From Glandiceps talaboti (Eukaryota; Hemichordata; Enteropneusta; Spengelidae): a stretch of 64,000 nucleotides of DNA. The translations under genes were made by a program, and so were the position numbers. The notes beneath the pieces are model-generated. The model had not been told where the DNA came from and made no database searches. It worked only from the letters and a program-made list of their open reading frames with translations. Positions 44,613 to 56,400 of the stretch are shown here, one piece after another (within the stretch, counting starts at the first letter, position 1; each line of letters begins with the position of its first letter). The stretch lies in NCBI RefSeq assembly GCF_964340395.1, contig NC_135555.1, positions 15,975,246-16,039,245 of the forward strand, in the 5' to 3' direction.

Positions 44613-44764
44613 ATGTTTTTGCTAAGGTTGGGGAACCCCTGTAGCAGAAAGGGTAAAAATGTTTCCTCATAGAGTCTATGGTAATAAGTTTGTTTGGGAA
44701 CCCAGGTAAAATAACATGGGAACCCCGGTAGATTTTACCTACTTACTGTCCTTAGCAAAAACAC
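44613..44764 (+). mobile_element. MITE-like element, copy 1 (just upstream of CTSA)
   Basis: Terminal inverted repeats TGTTTTTGCTAAGG (44614-44627) and CCTTAGCAAAAACA (44750-44763), 14 bp perfect. Body rich in GGGAACCCC/GGTAAAAT motifs. A related copy in opposite orientation lies at 54989-55157. Confidence 0.65.
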
Positions 44765-44860
44765 TGAACATGCAGAAGTCTTGATACCATACACTTTAAA
44801 TGACTTTAAATTTTTTGTTCAGTTTTGAACTACAGGTATTGATATTTATTTTCTCTTCTT

Positions 44861-44892
44861 TCAGATCTAGTACATAGCTGCAGCGAGTCACA
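44861..44892 (+). other. Likely 5' UTR acceptor and leader of CTSA exon
   Basis: A strong pyrimidine tract followed by TCAG (44851-44864) lies 28 bp before the ATG. This suggests a non-coding first exon spliced in from further upstream. I could not place that exon. Confidence 0.5.
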
Positions 44893-45059
44893 ATGAAGAC
44901 TTGTATGCAGATATTACTTTTGACATTTCTGTGCAATATATGGTTGGCTGCATCAAGACATGATAACATTGATTACTTACCAGGTCTTGCTAAGCAACCC
45001 AGCTTTAAACACTTCTCTGGATATCTAGCAGCTACAGGATCCAAACAACTCCATTACTG
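44893..45059 (+). CDS. CTSA: CTSA coding exon 1 (signal peptide, mature N-terminus)
   Basis: ATG at 44893. Encodes [20 protein letters not shown], a typical signal peptide probably cleaved near AAS, then [11 protein letters not shown] and SGYL motifs. Donor TTACTG|GTTAGT; codon 56 (Trp) is split 2/1. Confidence 0.93.
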
Positions 45060-48000
45060 GTTAGTAACATGATTATATATCCAGTAATAAAAAACACTCA
45101 CTTAAAGGGCCCCTTTGGATTAGGATTCAAATATAGATGTGTAGAACGGTTGTTTGGCAAAGTTTTACAAAATGTTTGTAGAGAACATAAGAATAATGAC
45201 ATATATTCCGTACTTAGATAACAGTAATGCAATGATGCAGGATTGTAACATAACTTTGAATACAGTATGTGGCCTAATATGTTATAACGTTTATCATGTC
45301 ATGGGTGTCATATTAGCTTCAAGATTATACATCATTTTTTGTACAGTTGACTTTCAGTTATTACCTTGAAAAAACTGCTCCTTTGTCTCACTTTATGTTT
45401 CTGTTTTTCTGTCTTTGTCTGTCTTCTACAAACTTACATTGAAAAGAGAAACTCTTTGTCTATCTCTCTATCTATACAGTCCATCCATCCATCCATCCAT
45501 CCACATCTCCATCCATTCATCCATCCATCCACATATCCATCCATCTATCCATCCATCCATCCATCCATCCATCCATCCATCTATCCATCCACATATCCAT
45601 CCTTCCATCCATCCATCCATCCATCCATCCATCCATCCATCCATCCATTCATCCATCCATCCATCCATCCACATATCCATCCATCCATCCACATATCCAT
45701 CCATCCATCCATCCATCTATGATCACAATATTTTTCCAAATTGTTCATAAATATGCTTGTGGGGTATAATTATATCATTCCACAAAGTTATTCTCCATGT
45801 GACCAAATACATACTGGTAACATGATAGTAGATTTGTCACTACTCATCTTGAAACCCTAGTGACAAGGCTACATATGTCACTTGTACTTTCCTCGACTGA
45901 ACAAAGACAAATTTTTGAGTAATACTTGGGTGGAAAATAAATGTAGGATTTGAAACCCCATCCTTCACGTGCACACTTATCAGTTTATTTCGTAGTAAAT
46001 GGTGTTAAATTCTTTGTTATCATAGGTATGTAGAATCTCAAAATAAGCCAACTACAGACCCCATTATCCTATGGTTAAGTGGTGGTCCAGGTTGTAGTTC
46101 ACTGGATGGTTTACTGTCGGAACATGGTCCATACCTTGTACAGCCTGACGGTGTTACATTGCAGTATAACGACTATAGCTGGAACTTGGTAAGTCTGTCT
46201 GTCCCTAGCCTACCTGTAGTCTTGAAGGACAAATGCTACTACTACTACACCATTTCTGCTATCCAAACCGACATTTTGATTTTTTTGAATTTTTGAAAGT
46301 CTACTCAGATTCTTCAGTTATGTTGGTATTAAGCCATGCCCAACACAAAACATTAACACAAGTTTGAATAGAATTTGATGTGTGGGTTGATGGTTCACAT
46401 TTACATATACTGATTGCACCATTTAAATATGTCTAATTATGTATTCGACCAATCACGGTCTATAGTGGAATGCCATTCAAGACCAGTATAACTGAAGAAT
46501 CGGAGTAGACTTGAAAGGATGAGCATAAGTTTAAAAAAAATCAAAACGTGACGTCAGTTAGGATAGAGAAAATAGTGTAGTAGCATTAGTCCTTCAAGTT
46601 TACAGGTAGTCTGTCCCAGTGGAGGTTGAGTAATGGAAGCAGCTATCTCAAAATTGTCACTTTAAAAAAAAGATGATATTTGTATTTTCAGAGATGTTAT
46701 CTAACTGCTTGTGTGTTTCTTACTTTTTACAGAAAGCTAATGTTCTGTATTTGGAATCTCCAGCTGGTGTTGGCTTTTCCTACTCTGATGATGGAAAATA
46801 TGCAACTGATGATGACCAGGTGGGTCATGTGATAGTCATGTGTCTGTCATGTGAATACATTCCATAAACTTTTACTGAAAATTTTAAAATGAGATCTTGA
46901 ATAATTTACTCAGACTAAAAAAATGTGATAGTCATGTGTCTGTTGTATGAGTGAATTCATTAGTTTTTGTTTTGAAATTGTAAAATTACAACTTTCATGA
47001 CCAGATGTCATGTGTTTTCAGTTCAACAATTTGTGTAGAAATTATAAGATGAAACAATAGCCACAATTTAGACACTCTTAGGTGTTATTTACATTTACAG
47101 AATAAAAAGAAAGTTAACCAGTGAGATTTCTTTTTTTTTTGCTTCTTCTGAATTCTTAGGTTGTTGAAGACAACTATCAAGCTCTGAAGTCTTTCTTTGA
47201 GGTGTATACCTCTCTCAAAAACTTACCACTTTTCATCATGGGAGAAGATTATGGTGGTGTATACGTACCGACATTGGCTGCCAAGATAATGACTGACACT
47301 TCAATTAAACTACAGGTAGGGAATCATTCTATGAAAATAACTTAATATCTATGTTTTTTATTTTATGTTACTTCATTCCTAAAATGCTATGATTTATCAA
47401 ATGTCAGGGGTGAATGTAAGGTACTCACAGAGTTTTAATCTACTGTGTCCATTTGTTGCATTTACTGACCAAGGTCAGAGGAAACTACTCACAAAATGTT
47501 AACTTCAGTTTCTAGATGTTGGTTTTACTGGCCATGGTCGGTGGTAACAGATAACTGCAGCAAAATTTTCTCCAGTGGCCAAATGTTGGTAGTTCTGACC
47601 GACGAGGTCAAAGTAGTCCCAAAATGTTTATCTCAAGTGTCCATTTTTTTGACCCAAGGTCATGAGGTGGAAGTGTCCAGCCTTTTAGACATTTTAGCCA
47701 AATTACGTAGGTCATGTAATATACATGCCAACTTGAATGTTTTATCAATTTATAGAATATGCTGTGAACTGGATCCATGGAATGAAAATAAGTCAATACC
47801 ATGAGCTTAGGCAAAAAAAAAAATTGTTTCTGGTCAGTGCACGCATCACTTAAAACTACCCTGCATCGGTCTTTTTTTAGTGTTTGTCCAGCCCATGCAG
47901 AATGCAGATCTGTGGGGAAACACAAAAATAGCCCTCTCTACTTCAGTGCATGAAGACAACTGCAGAGCCAATCATGATCAAGCAAATGATAATATGTCCC

Positions 48001-51000
48001 ACATACACACTTGCTCTAAAGTACTAAATAAAAATAACAGTAACTGCCATAAATAGTAGACTGAGTGACAGGTTTGTTGATAATCAATTTTTTTTTAAAT
48101 CGCATTTTCACACCATTTTAGACAAACTGCCCTGACCAAGAAACATTTTTTTTTGCCTTAACTGTACACTACTTTTTTTCTTCAATAGGGTTTTGCTGTT
48201 GGTAATGGTATAACTAGTTATGAGGACTTACTCAATTCCTTGGTTTATTTCTCATATTACCATGGTCTCTTTGGAACAAGGTATGTACAATCATGAATTA
48301 TTAACAGACTTGAGTCACATTTGTAATATGGTTTGTAACACTATGTCATTAGTTCTATGACATTATGTCATGAGGAGATGTCACCAGTTATGCCATCTAG
48401 GGAGCCTCAAGGCATCTCAAGTACCCCTAAGTTCTCGTCAATTACAATATGACATATTTTGGGTGTCATTTGGTCTGTGACATTAAGTCATGAGGGGGTG
48501 TCACCAGTTATGCTTTCTAGGGAGCCTCAAGGCATCTCAAGTACCCCTAAGTTCTCGTCAATTACAATATGACATATTTTGGGTGCCTCAAATCAACTCT
48601 TCATGTGTAGCTGGAGAAGCTTGAGATTAACCTGGCCTGACCTGACCTGACCCCAGATGGGAATGACATGCAGTTTTGGTTATTTTTATGAATTACATAC
48701 TATACATTCAAGAGCTCCAATAATATTTCACACTTACAAATTAATTTGATAATTTGGTAAGACTGACAAATTTATTTATTTGGATTATTATACTGTCGAG
48801 GGAGTGCTTATCAAAATGATTTGATATTCACACACAATGGATGTTTTTTTTTTTTACAGTTTGTGGAATACATTGAAACAGACCTGTTGTGCAAATAATG
48901 GAACTAAATGTGATTTCTACAATAACACCAACCCAGACTGTCAGCCTCAGGTAAGTGTTTGTGTCCTTTGAGATATAGATAAAAAAAAGTGTACCTTGCA
49001 AAGTGTGTTGTATTCAGTACAACCTATGCAGCTATCATTATTTATTTATTATTGACAACAAAGTGACTGTTAAATAGACCAGTTTCACAAGGTTTTGATA
49101 TTCAATGTAGTTTGATTTAGTTTTCCATACAAAAAAGAACAAGCCCCCCAAAAGGGAAAGTAAATTTGGGGGTCTGGCAGAATTATTTAATGATTTTACA
49201 TCACACACACATTATGCACAATTGCCACGACACTGCGAGTTGAAACTTTTTCCCTCGTTCGTTGGTCAGTGATAGAGATTGCCATGGGCATACATTATCT
49301 CATGGGAGCTAGTAGCCATGCATAACTGAACATGAATATTCATGAGTCTTCAATCATGAATATTTATGTTAATTTATGCAAAATGTCATCATAACAGCCA
49401 CAAGACCCAATATTCTCTTTTCCTGGCTTGTTACTGGCAAATACAGACTGAAAGTGTTACTGACAAGTGGAAATTCTTGTAAAAACATCCCAGAGAGAAT
49501 TCTACATGTAACTTATTTACTCTTCACCATTTCCATGTAGCACAAAATCCACCCTGAATATGATCAAAATAAACCACATACTGTACGTGTAAACTTGTGC
49601 TACCAGCTACCCATATTTACAGCTGTGTTGGCTGAGTTTAATGATGCATGCACTCAGCCTACTTTGTTCCTTTGTAGAAGTTTTTGTCAGACCTTGTGTG
49701 CAACTCCCTTATCTATTAGAAGAACCATTAAATTTAAATGCAGTTGAAATGAGGAATTGTGGATCAGATTGTCTCGGTGGAGACATTGCGATTACAGGGG
49801 ATTATCCTGTAGTTCAGAAAATATTGTTTTTCTATAGATCCACTAGATAACTATCTGTTTTAAACTATATCCCCATCTCAGTGTTGTTACCCATGAAAGG
49901 TTAACCTCTGTTTTGCTAAATACTTCCCAGACAACATATTTGGTATAAAATCTTGTACCTTTCCGGGACATAGCACAGTTAGTTTTAAAGGGGCACAAGC
50001 TGAGTTTATACATGTTTAGGCGTAGTTTTTACTGCATATTTAAAAGGTACTTGCATTATTGTACACACTGAGGCACACTTAACCACTACTTGCAATGAAC
50101 TGAACTCAAATCTGGTATTAAGATATAACTCATAAATGATCCAATGACATAATTTATGGTACATATCAAAAAATGTTCAGGAAATCCTGACTATGCAATC
50201 AACTGTTCTGACAATGCTAGAATACAATTGTAATGTTACAGAAGGCATGCACTGACATGCTGGAATGTGTTGTCATTTAAGTATTTTCACTTGAGTAAGA
50301 AGCTTATAAAACTCAGCTTGTGCCACTTTAATGCAGTAGGTTTTACAGGCTTCACTTTCATCAGTGTATGGTTTATATAAAGTGTGCCTATGTAAAGTTC
50401 ATGTATGGATGAAGTGCTTTCTCTGTTTACTGACAAACATGACACCTCGCGTTCTGCTCACTATGGAACTCACTATGGAAACTCTAATTTAGTGCTATCC
50501 TTCATCGAATCTAAAGATCTTTTTAGAGATAATTTGATACCACATTAGCATCCAGAAACCCAAGTTTCACCTACCACTTTGAATTTAGCTCATTTGTTTG
50601 ACATCAATGGTAACTTTGGGCAAATTCCTTTCATGATTCCAATCATATAAATTATTTTTTCCGAACACCCCTAGTTACTAACTTAGTTTTACTTACCATG
50701 AAACGCTAAGGTGTGTGTGAATCATGACATACATGATGACGGCTATGTTTTACAAAATAAAATAAAAGTAGAATTTCAGTATTTCATCATATATCTAGTA
50801 GCGAAGGGGTTAATCTTCTCTCTTCACATCTGTTAGATTCTAAAGAGGAGAGACCATTGTACCTTGACGAGGACATGCTATTAGTATATTCCAAATGCAA
50901 CTAAAAGACCATAATTATAAGTCAGCTAAGCATTTCTCATATTCTCTATCTATATAGTTTTACTCTTTTGCTCTTAAGCACTATAAAAGGATGGGTTCTC

Positions 51001-53217
51001 TGCTAATACAGTTATTTGTAATGTCATGACTGGACATACTTTTTCCGAACATTCACATGATTAATGATAGGAGAATTGGTCCCCTCACCCACCCACCCCA
51101 CCCACCTATCAAATAATGAATGAGCCCAGTACAATTAGCGTAACAACAGAACCTGTTAGTTTGGTGATTAATATGGATCAAATTTGTTTGTATGTGAAAT
51201 AAAATGATTGGCTCCACTATTGTCAAATGTTCTTGGGAGGAAACTTATAATCGTAAGACCATGTATGAAAAGCAGTCAAAAGCCCTTGGACAAGTTTTCC
51301 AAACTCCCAAAAAGTAGTTTTTGTCATCAATAAGTGGGAAATGATATCCTGTGATGATGATGAATGATGAGTACATATGTTGCTATGTTTAGCTCCCATC
51401 TCTATTCAGTAGCTTAGCTTTCAGTAGTCTAGCTGCTAGACCCTTGGACAACTCTGCACCAAATGCACTGTCGAGTGCTAGAGGTGCTGTCATCCTTGGC
51501 TTTTGTTTGGCAATCTTCCAATCGCAGATATCCAAGGTCGTCTTGTTACAAGACTAAACTTTCAGTAACAAACTTAAGTTTTATTTAAAGGCCCATGTTA
51601 TCATACTGAGCTTTAGGGAAAAAAGGTGTTCCTGGACATAATAATCTCAATATTATCATAAATAATCATGTAATTTGATTAGAGTAGCTACTAGCTTCAC
51701 TGATACAGTAGTTAGTTTTCCAGAACCATGGTATTTAGACATTTAGGTTTTAAGTTGAACTATCTATGGTAAACATGATAAAGGCTGCTTGGTAATAACA
51801 CAGATGCTACTTACTTAGTAGGAAAGAATACAGTGTTTAATTAAGCAGAACAACTATAGTAAGTCAACCAAACAGAAAATATATCTAGAAATTGTTTTCA
51901 AATTTCCCCTAATTTCTGTATTTGGACATTAAATTTATAGTGGGTCTCCTTTCTTGATATACATATGGTGAAGCTGATCTCCCAGAATTTGAAAATTTTC
52001 AACAGAAACCTTCAAAGGCAAAGTTTGGAATTTGACTTAAATGCACATAATTCATCAAAAATAATACCATGCATTCAATTTGAAGTTAATGTGTACATCT
52101 TATTTTATGGTCAAGCTAATCTGGTCCAAAATTGTGTTCCAAATTAGAATCTATCACAGTACATGGTAAGGTTTTATCTGGTCAGATATCAGTCAAACTG
52201 GTCCTAAATTTACCTTGTTAGAAAGTGGTCAAGATGGTCCTAAATTTACCTGTTAGAAAGTGGTCAAGATGGTCCTAAATTTACCTGTTAGAAAGTGGTC
52301 AAGATGGTCCTAAATTTACCTGTTAGAAAGTGGTCAAGATGGTCCTAAATTTACCTGTTAGAAAGTGGTCAAGATGGTCCCAAAAGTTTGTCTTAGTTTA
52401 GAAATTATCAGAATACATGGGTGTACCAATCAGAAGTCAGAATCACAATAACGGACAGCTGTGTGTGTGGCTCACCACACTAATTGACATAATTAATCAC
52501 CTTTTCTTAATCATTTATCATTCACTAATTACAAACCAGAATTAGAACAGAAATCTAACATAGCACTGCATCGCAGGGCCAAATCACTTGCCCATCTGTT
52601 GTTACTACTAGAGATACATACATGTATACAACACCAAAAATATGACCAAAAAAAGAAAAAATCAATCAATGTGCAATTATTGTACATTATGAAAGTAGTG
52701 AACATTTTCACTGACAATAGACTCAAGTGGTATTACCTTGTAAGGTGTGAAGTAGTCACCCTAATGACATCTATCCTATAGCCATTAGTCTGCTATTAAA
52801 GTATCATTAATGGTAATAAAAGTCTCATAAAGTAATTAGAAAGGAACATGACAGATGTCAGGGTCGTTATTTAGTTTTTTAACAAATGTTAACTTTGGTT
52901 TACCTACTAGGTTATGTAGTGTGTGCAGGCTATCAAACTGTATAGTCATCATCCATTTTGGTGTGTCCATTGTTTTTTGTAGGGCGATGTATGCTTTCTT
53001 TCATGGTATAACAGTTATATGGATGTGAAACTAATATCTATTTTGGAATTTTAACTAATAGAATGAACTTTACTATGTTTATCTGCTACAATTGTGAAAG
53101 TTTGGTTGAATATAGACCAAAATATCCATGATTGTAACACTCATTAATTACAAAAAAAAACACTTTAAGAATGTGTAAAAAGTTTCAAAATTGTTATTGT
53201 ATATATGTATGTATGTA

Positions 53218-53271
<54 letters not shown>

Positions 53272-53349
53272 CATACGTAGGTAGGTAGGTAGGTAGGTAG
53301 GTAGGTGTGTGTGTGTGTATGTCTGTCTGTCTGTATGTATGTATGTATG

Positions 53350-53412
<63 letters not shown>

Positions 53413-56400
53413 TTTGTGTGTGTCTGTGTGTGTCTGTGTGTGCATGTGTGTGTGTGTGTATGTGTGTGTGTGCATGCATGTGTGTGTGCGTATGTAATGA
53501 AGTGATTTAGGAACAAACTAGGTAAACACAATTATTCACTATTTCATGTCCAGTCTGTGCATACATCTGTCAAGTCACCATATATTGAAACATTACCATG
53601 CATGAGTAGTTTGATTACTTGTATTTTAACGTAGAGTCAGTAATACCCTGTAACAATGTGTGTCCATGGTAGATACTTGGACTAAATATTGAATGATGAA
53701 TGAAATTCAACCTGGTGTTTCTAGGCAGTTGTGTGTGATGTATCATGAAATGACTCTCTAAATCCCAAAGTTTATAAAAATGCCTAAATTTTGTGGAATA
53801 TGTTGCCCCTTAATACTGGTACACAATGTATCTGAGTATATTGCTAAGTATAGTACTTTTTAGTGTCAATTTGACCACAATACAAAGGTAGCTAATATGA
53901 ATGCATTAAATTTGTAATTTTTGAAAAAAAGAACATACTCTACAGATATAAAAGTTTCTGCAGCCAGTTCCATTACTAGTTTAGATGCAGTGTGTTTCCA
54001 AGGTTTCAGTACCGTTGAAGAGATACAGGAATGTAGTAAAATGTGTCAACTATTTTCAAAACCATTTAATTTGACTTTTGTTGATAAATCTGAATCTTTT
54101 CTTGTTTGTGATTGTAGGTAGAAAAAGTTACAGACATTGTTGGCAACAGTGGTTTGAATCCGTACAACTTGTATGCAGACTGTGCTGGTGGAGTAACACA
54201 GAACTTGAAGTACAAGACACATCACAGTTACCTTCCCATTGGCCTACAACACCAGGTTAGTGAGTCATAACTATATATAATTGTTTGCCCGGATCTAGAT
54301 GTGAGATGGACATTTCATCGTTGCAGTACCTGACTCCAACAAATATAAACGTTGACATACAGTAGTACGCTCCTGACAATGTTTGATGAGTTGCCACCAA
54401 AAATTTGACCGACTGATTTGAAATGTTCATTTGGATTTGTATGTATGAAGCTGGGAGAATCAATACACAGTTTTACAGTAAAAAACGTATCTGGGAAAAT
54501 TGTGGTATCGATGAATTTAAGATAAAAATATATTTTTGAAAATTCAGAAATCGTTCAAAGTAAGGAAGATGTCAAAAAAGGTAGTAGAATGCTTGTCATG
54601 CTCCTTCAGATGCCACTATCTGACACTGAGGGCGCTGCATTTCAATATTGAAATTTTGATGGAGAGCTAATGATAGCAGATGTTTGTGCTTGGGTGGTAT
54701 TGTCGGTAGAGTTGTCTTAATGATTATGATACTGGCTGCCATTATAATGCATTAAGATGTAAGCTATGCTTGCAGAAAATGTCTGACCAGCAAATGCTCC
54801 ACCAGAGACAAATTGTTGCTTATTTGAAAAAGGAAAGAATAAGTGAAAATAATTGATTGTTAATTTGTCCTTTGTAACCATTTCATACATAAGTGCTGTG
54901 GACCAAGCTCAATGTATACACATTCTTACTATAGTGCATCAACTATTGTCTGTAGGTGTAGCTAATCTTTTGATGAATACGGAACTGAATTTTTGTTAAG
55001 GGCGATAAGTAGGTAAAATCTACCTGAGTTCCCCACTCATTTTACTGGGGTTCTCCACTAATATCGTTGTATAATGTGTGGGAAACTATGCAAGTTTTAC
55101 CAGATATGCTCCTTCCTGTTACTGGGTTACTGGGGTTTTCATTCCTTAGCAAAATCCGAGTGGAAGATTTGTAAGTTGTGCTTGGAAAGATATTTACATC
55201 AATATTATGTAAATCAACAGAGAAATATTAAAGGAAGTTGAAAATTGGCTAAAAGGGAAGAACGTACATTTTTTTTTCCAGCTACCAACCAAATTTTGTC
55301 TACATCCCCATTGTCTCTCACTATTATCTATGCTCAGAATGGCATGAGGTCAGAAAATCCTTATTTTTCTTCCGAGATTTAGGACCAGTAATGTATTATC
55401 TTGGTTCTGAAATTAGTATAACGTTAGATTTACTGAGGACAGGTATTGATACAAAGGATTAGCTTAATCCGTTATGATCCAGGTCTTAACTCCTGGTGAT
55501 TAGATGGCCAGTTAAGCTAATCCAAGCTCCCTTGTGTCATGTATAGAACAATAAATCATTGCTTGATGGTTTTTTGTTGTTGTTAGATCAATGATAAATT
55601 TCAGCATAGGAAGTCATTATCTTTAGAAGTCATTATGAGTTGAAAGCAATTGTACTTACAAAGAGTGGTATAAATGAGGACTTCGGTTTTCGTGTTTTTA
55701 GTTTTATTGGTGATATTTTGTATATTGTGGTACAGTCGGAAGGCTGGCTGGTATAGAGAGTGTATGACAGAGAGCTAAATTACTACAGCTGTGGAAATGG
55801 TGTTGCACACAAGCTATGACAGTGAAATTAAATACTTCTTCAGCTCCCTGGGGAGTATACAATCAATACTCAATATTCAGGTATCAGAGAGAGATATAAC
55901 ATTTCATGTTTTGGCCACTAGGAGTGCTGTTTACAATGTTTTAGAAATGCAAATGAGGGCAGAATAGCCGAGTATAGACCAGTTGCCAGTTCCAAGATAC
56001 ACTACGCTTCTCTCCATACAATACCATGTATTGTATATGTGCAGACAGGTTTGCACACGCTACTCAGGAGGATGGTTGTCACATAACTGTACCCTGGGCT
56101 CACCCGTAAAATCCCTCTCTGTCATTGATGGTGTTTAGTCTTTATTCTATAAAATCTCTCATAATCAAAGAGGTCAACATGTCTTTCCATCATTTCCTGA
56201 TGAAAATGTTATTTAAAACGTAACAAAGACAAAACAAGTCTAAATGCAGCAACATAAGTGACGTCCTCTCGTGCAATGCATCTTTGAACCGGAAAAATTG
56301 ACTATTATGGCGTATTAACAGACAACAGACATAAAGTTACCACTTATTTTGGTGTGTTTCCTGCTGTACTATTTTATTAGCAACTACCAGCAATCTAAAT

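Larger units (their letters stand above)
48951..54117 (+). other. CTSA intron 6 (contents)
   Basis: 5.2 kb, no recognised exon. It contains the 35-bp minisatellite at 52199-52385 and the TGTA/GT/GGTA microsatellite at 53201-53500. The rest (48951-52198) looks like ordinary AT-rich intron. Confidence 0.8.

Noticed and set aside
45366-45750. His-Pro-Ser-Ile repeat open frames and the Met-Asp-Gly-Trp frame
   Set aside because: Translation of the CCAT microsatellite inside CTSA intron 1.
47246-47251. Sequencing error as explanation of Asp169
   Set aside because: At least two base changes would be needed, the reading frame is intact, and neighbouring Ala-to-Gly and distant Asn-to-Ser changes point the same way. 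Reads would settle it.
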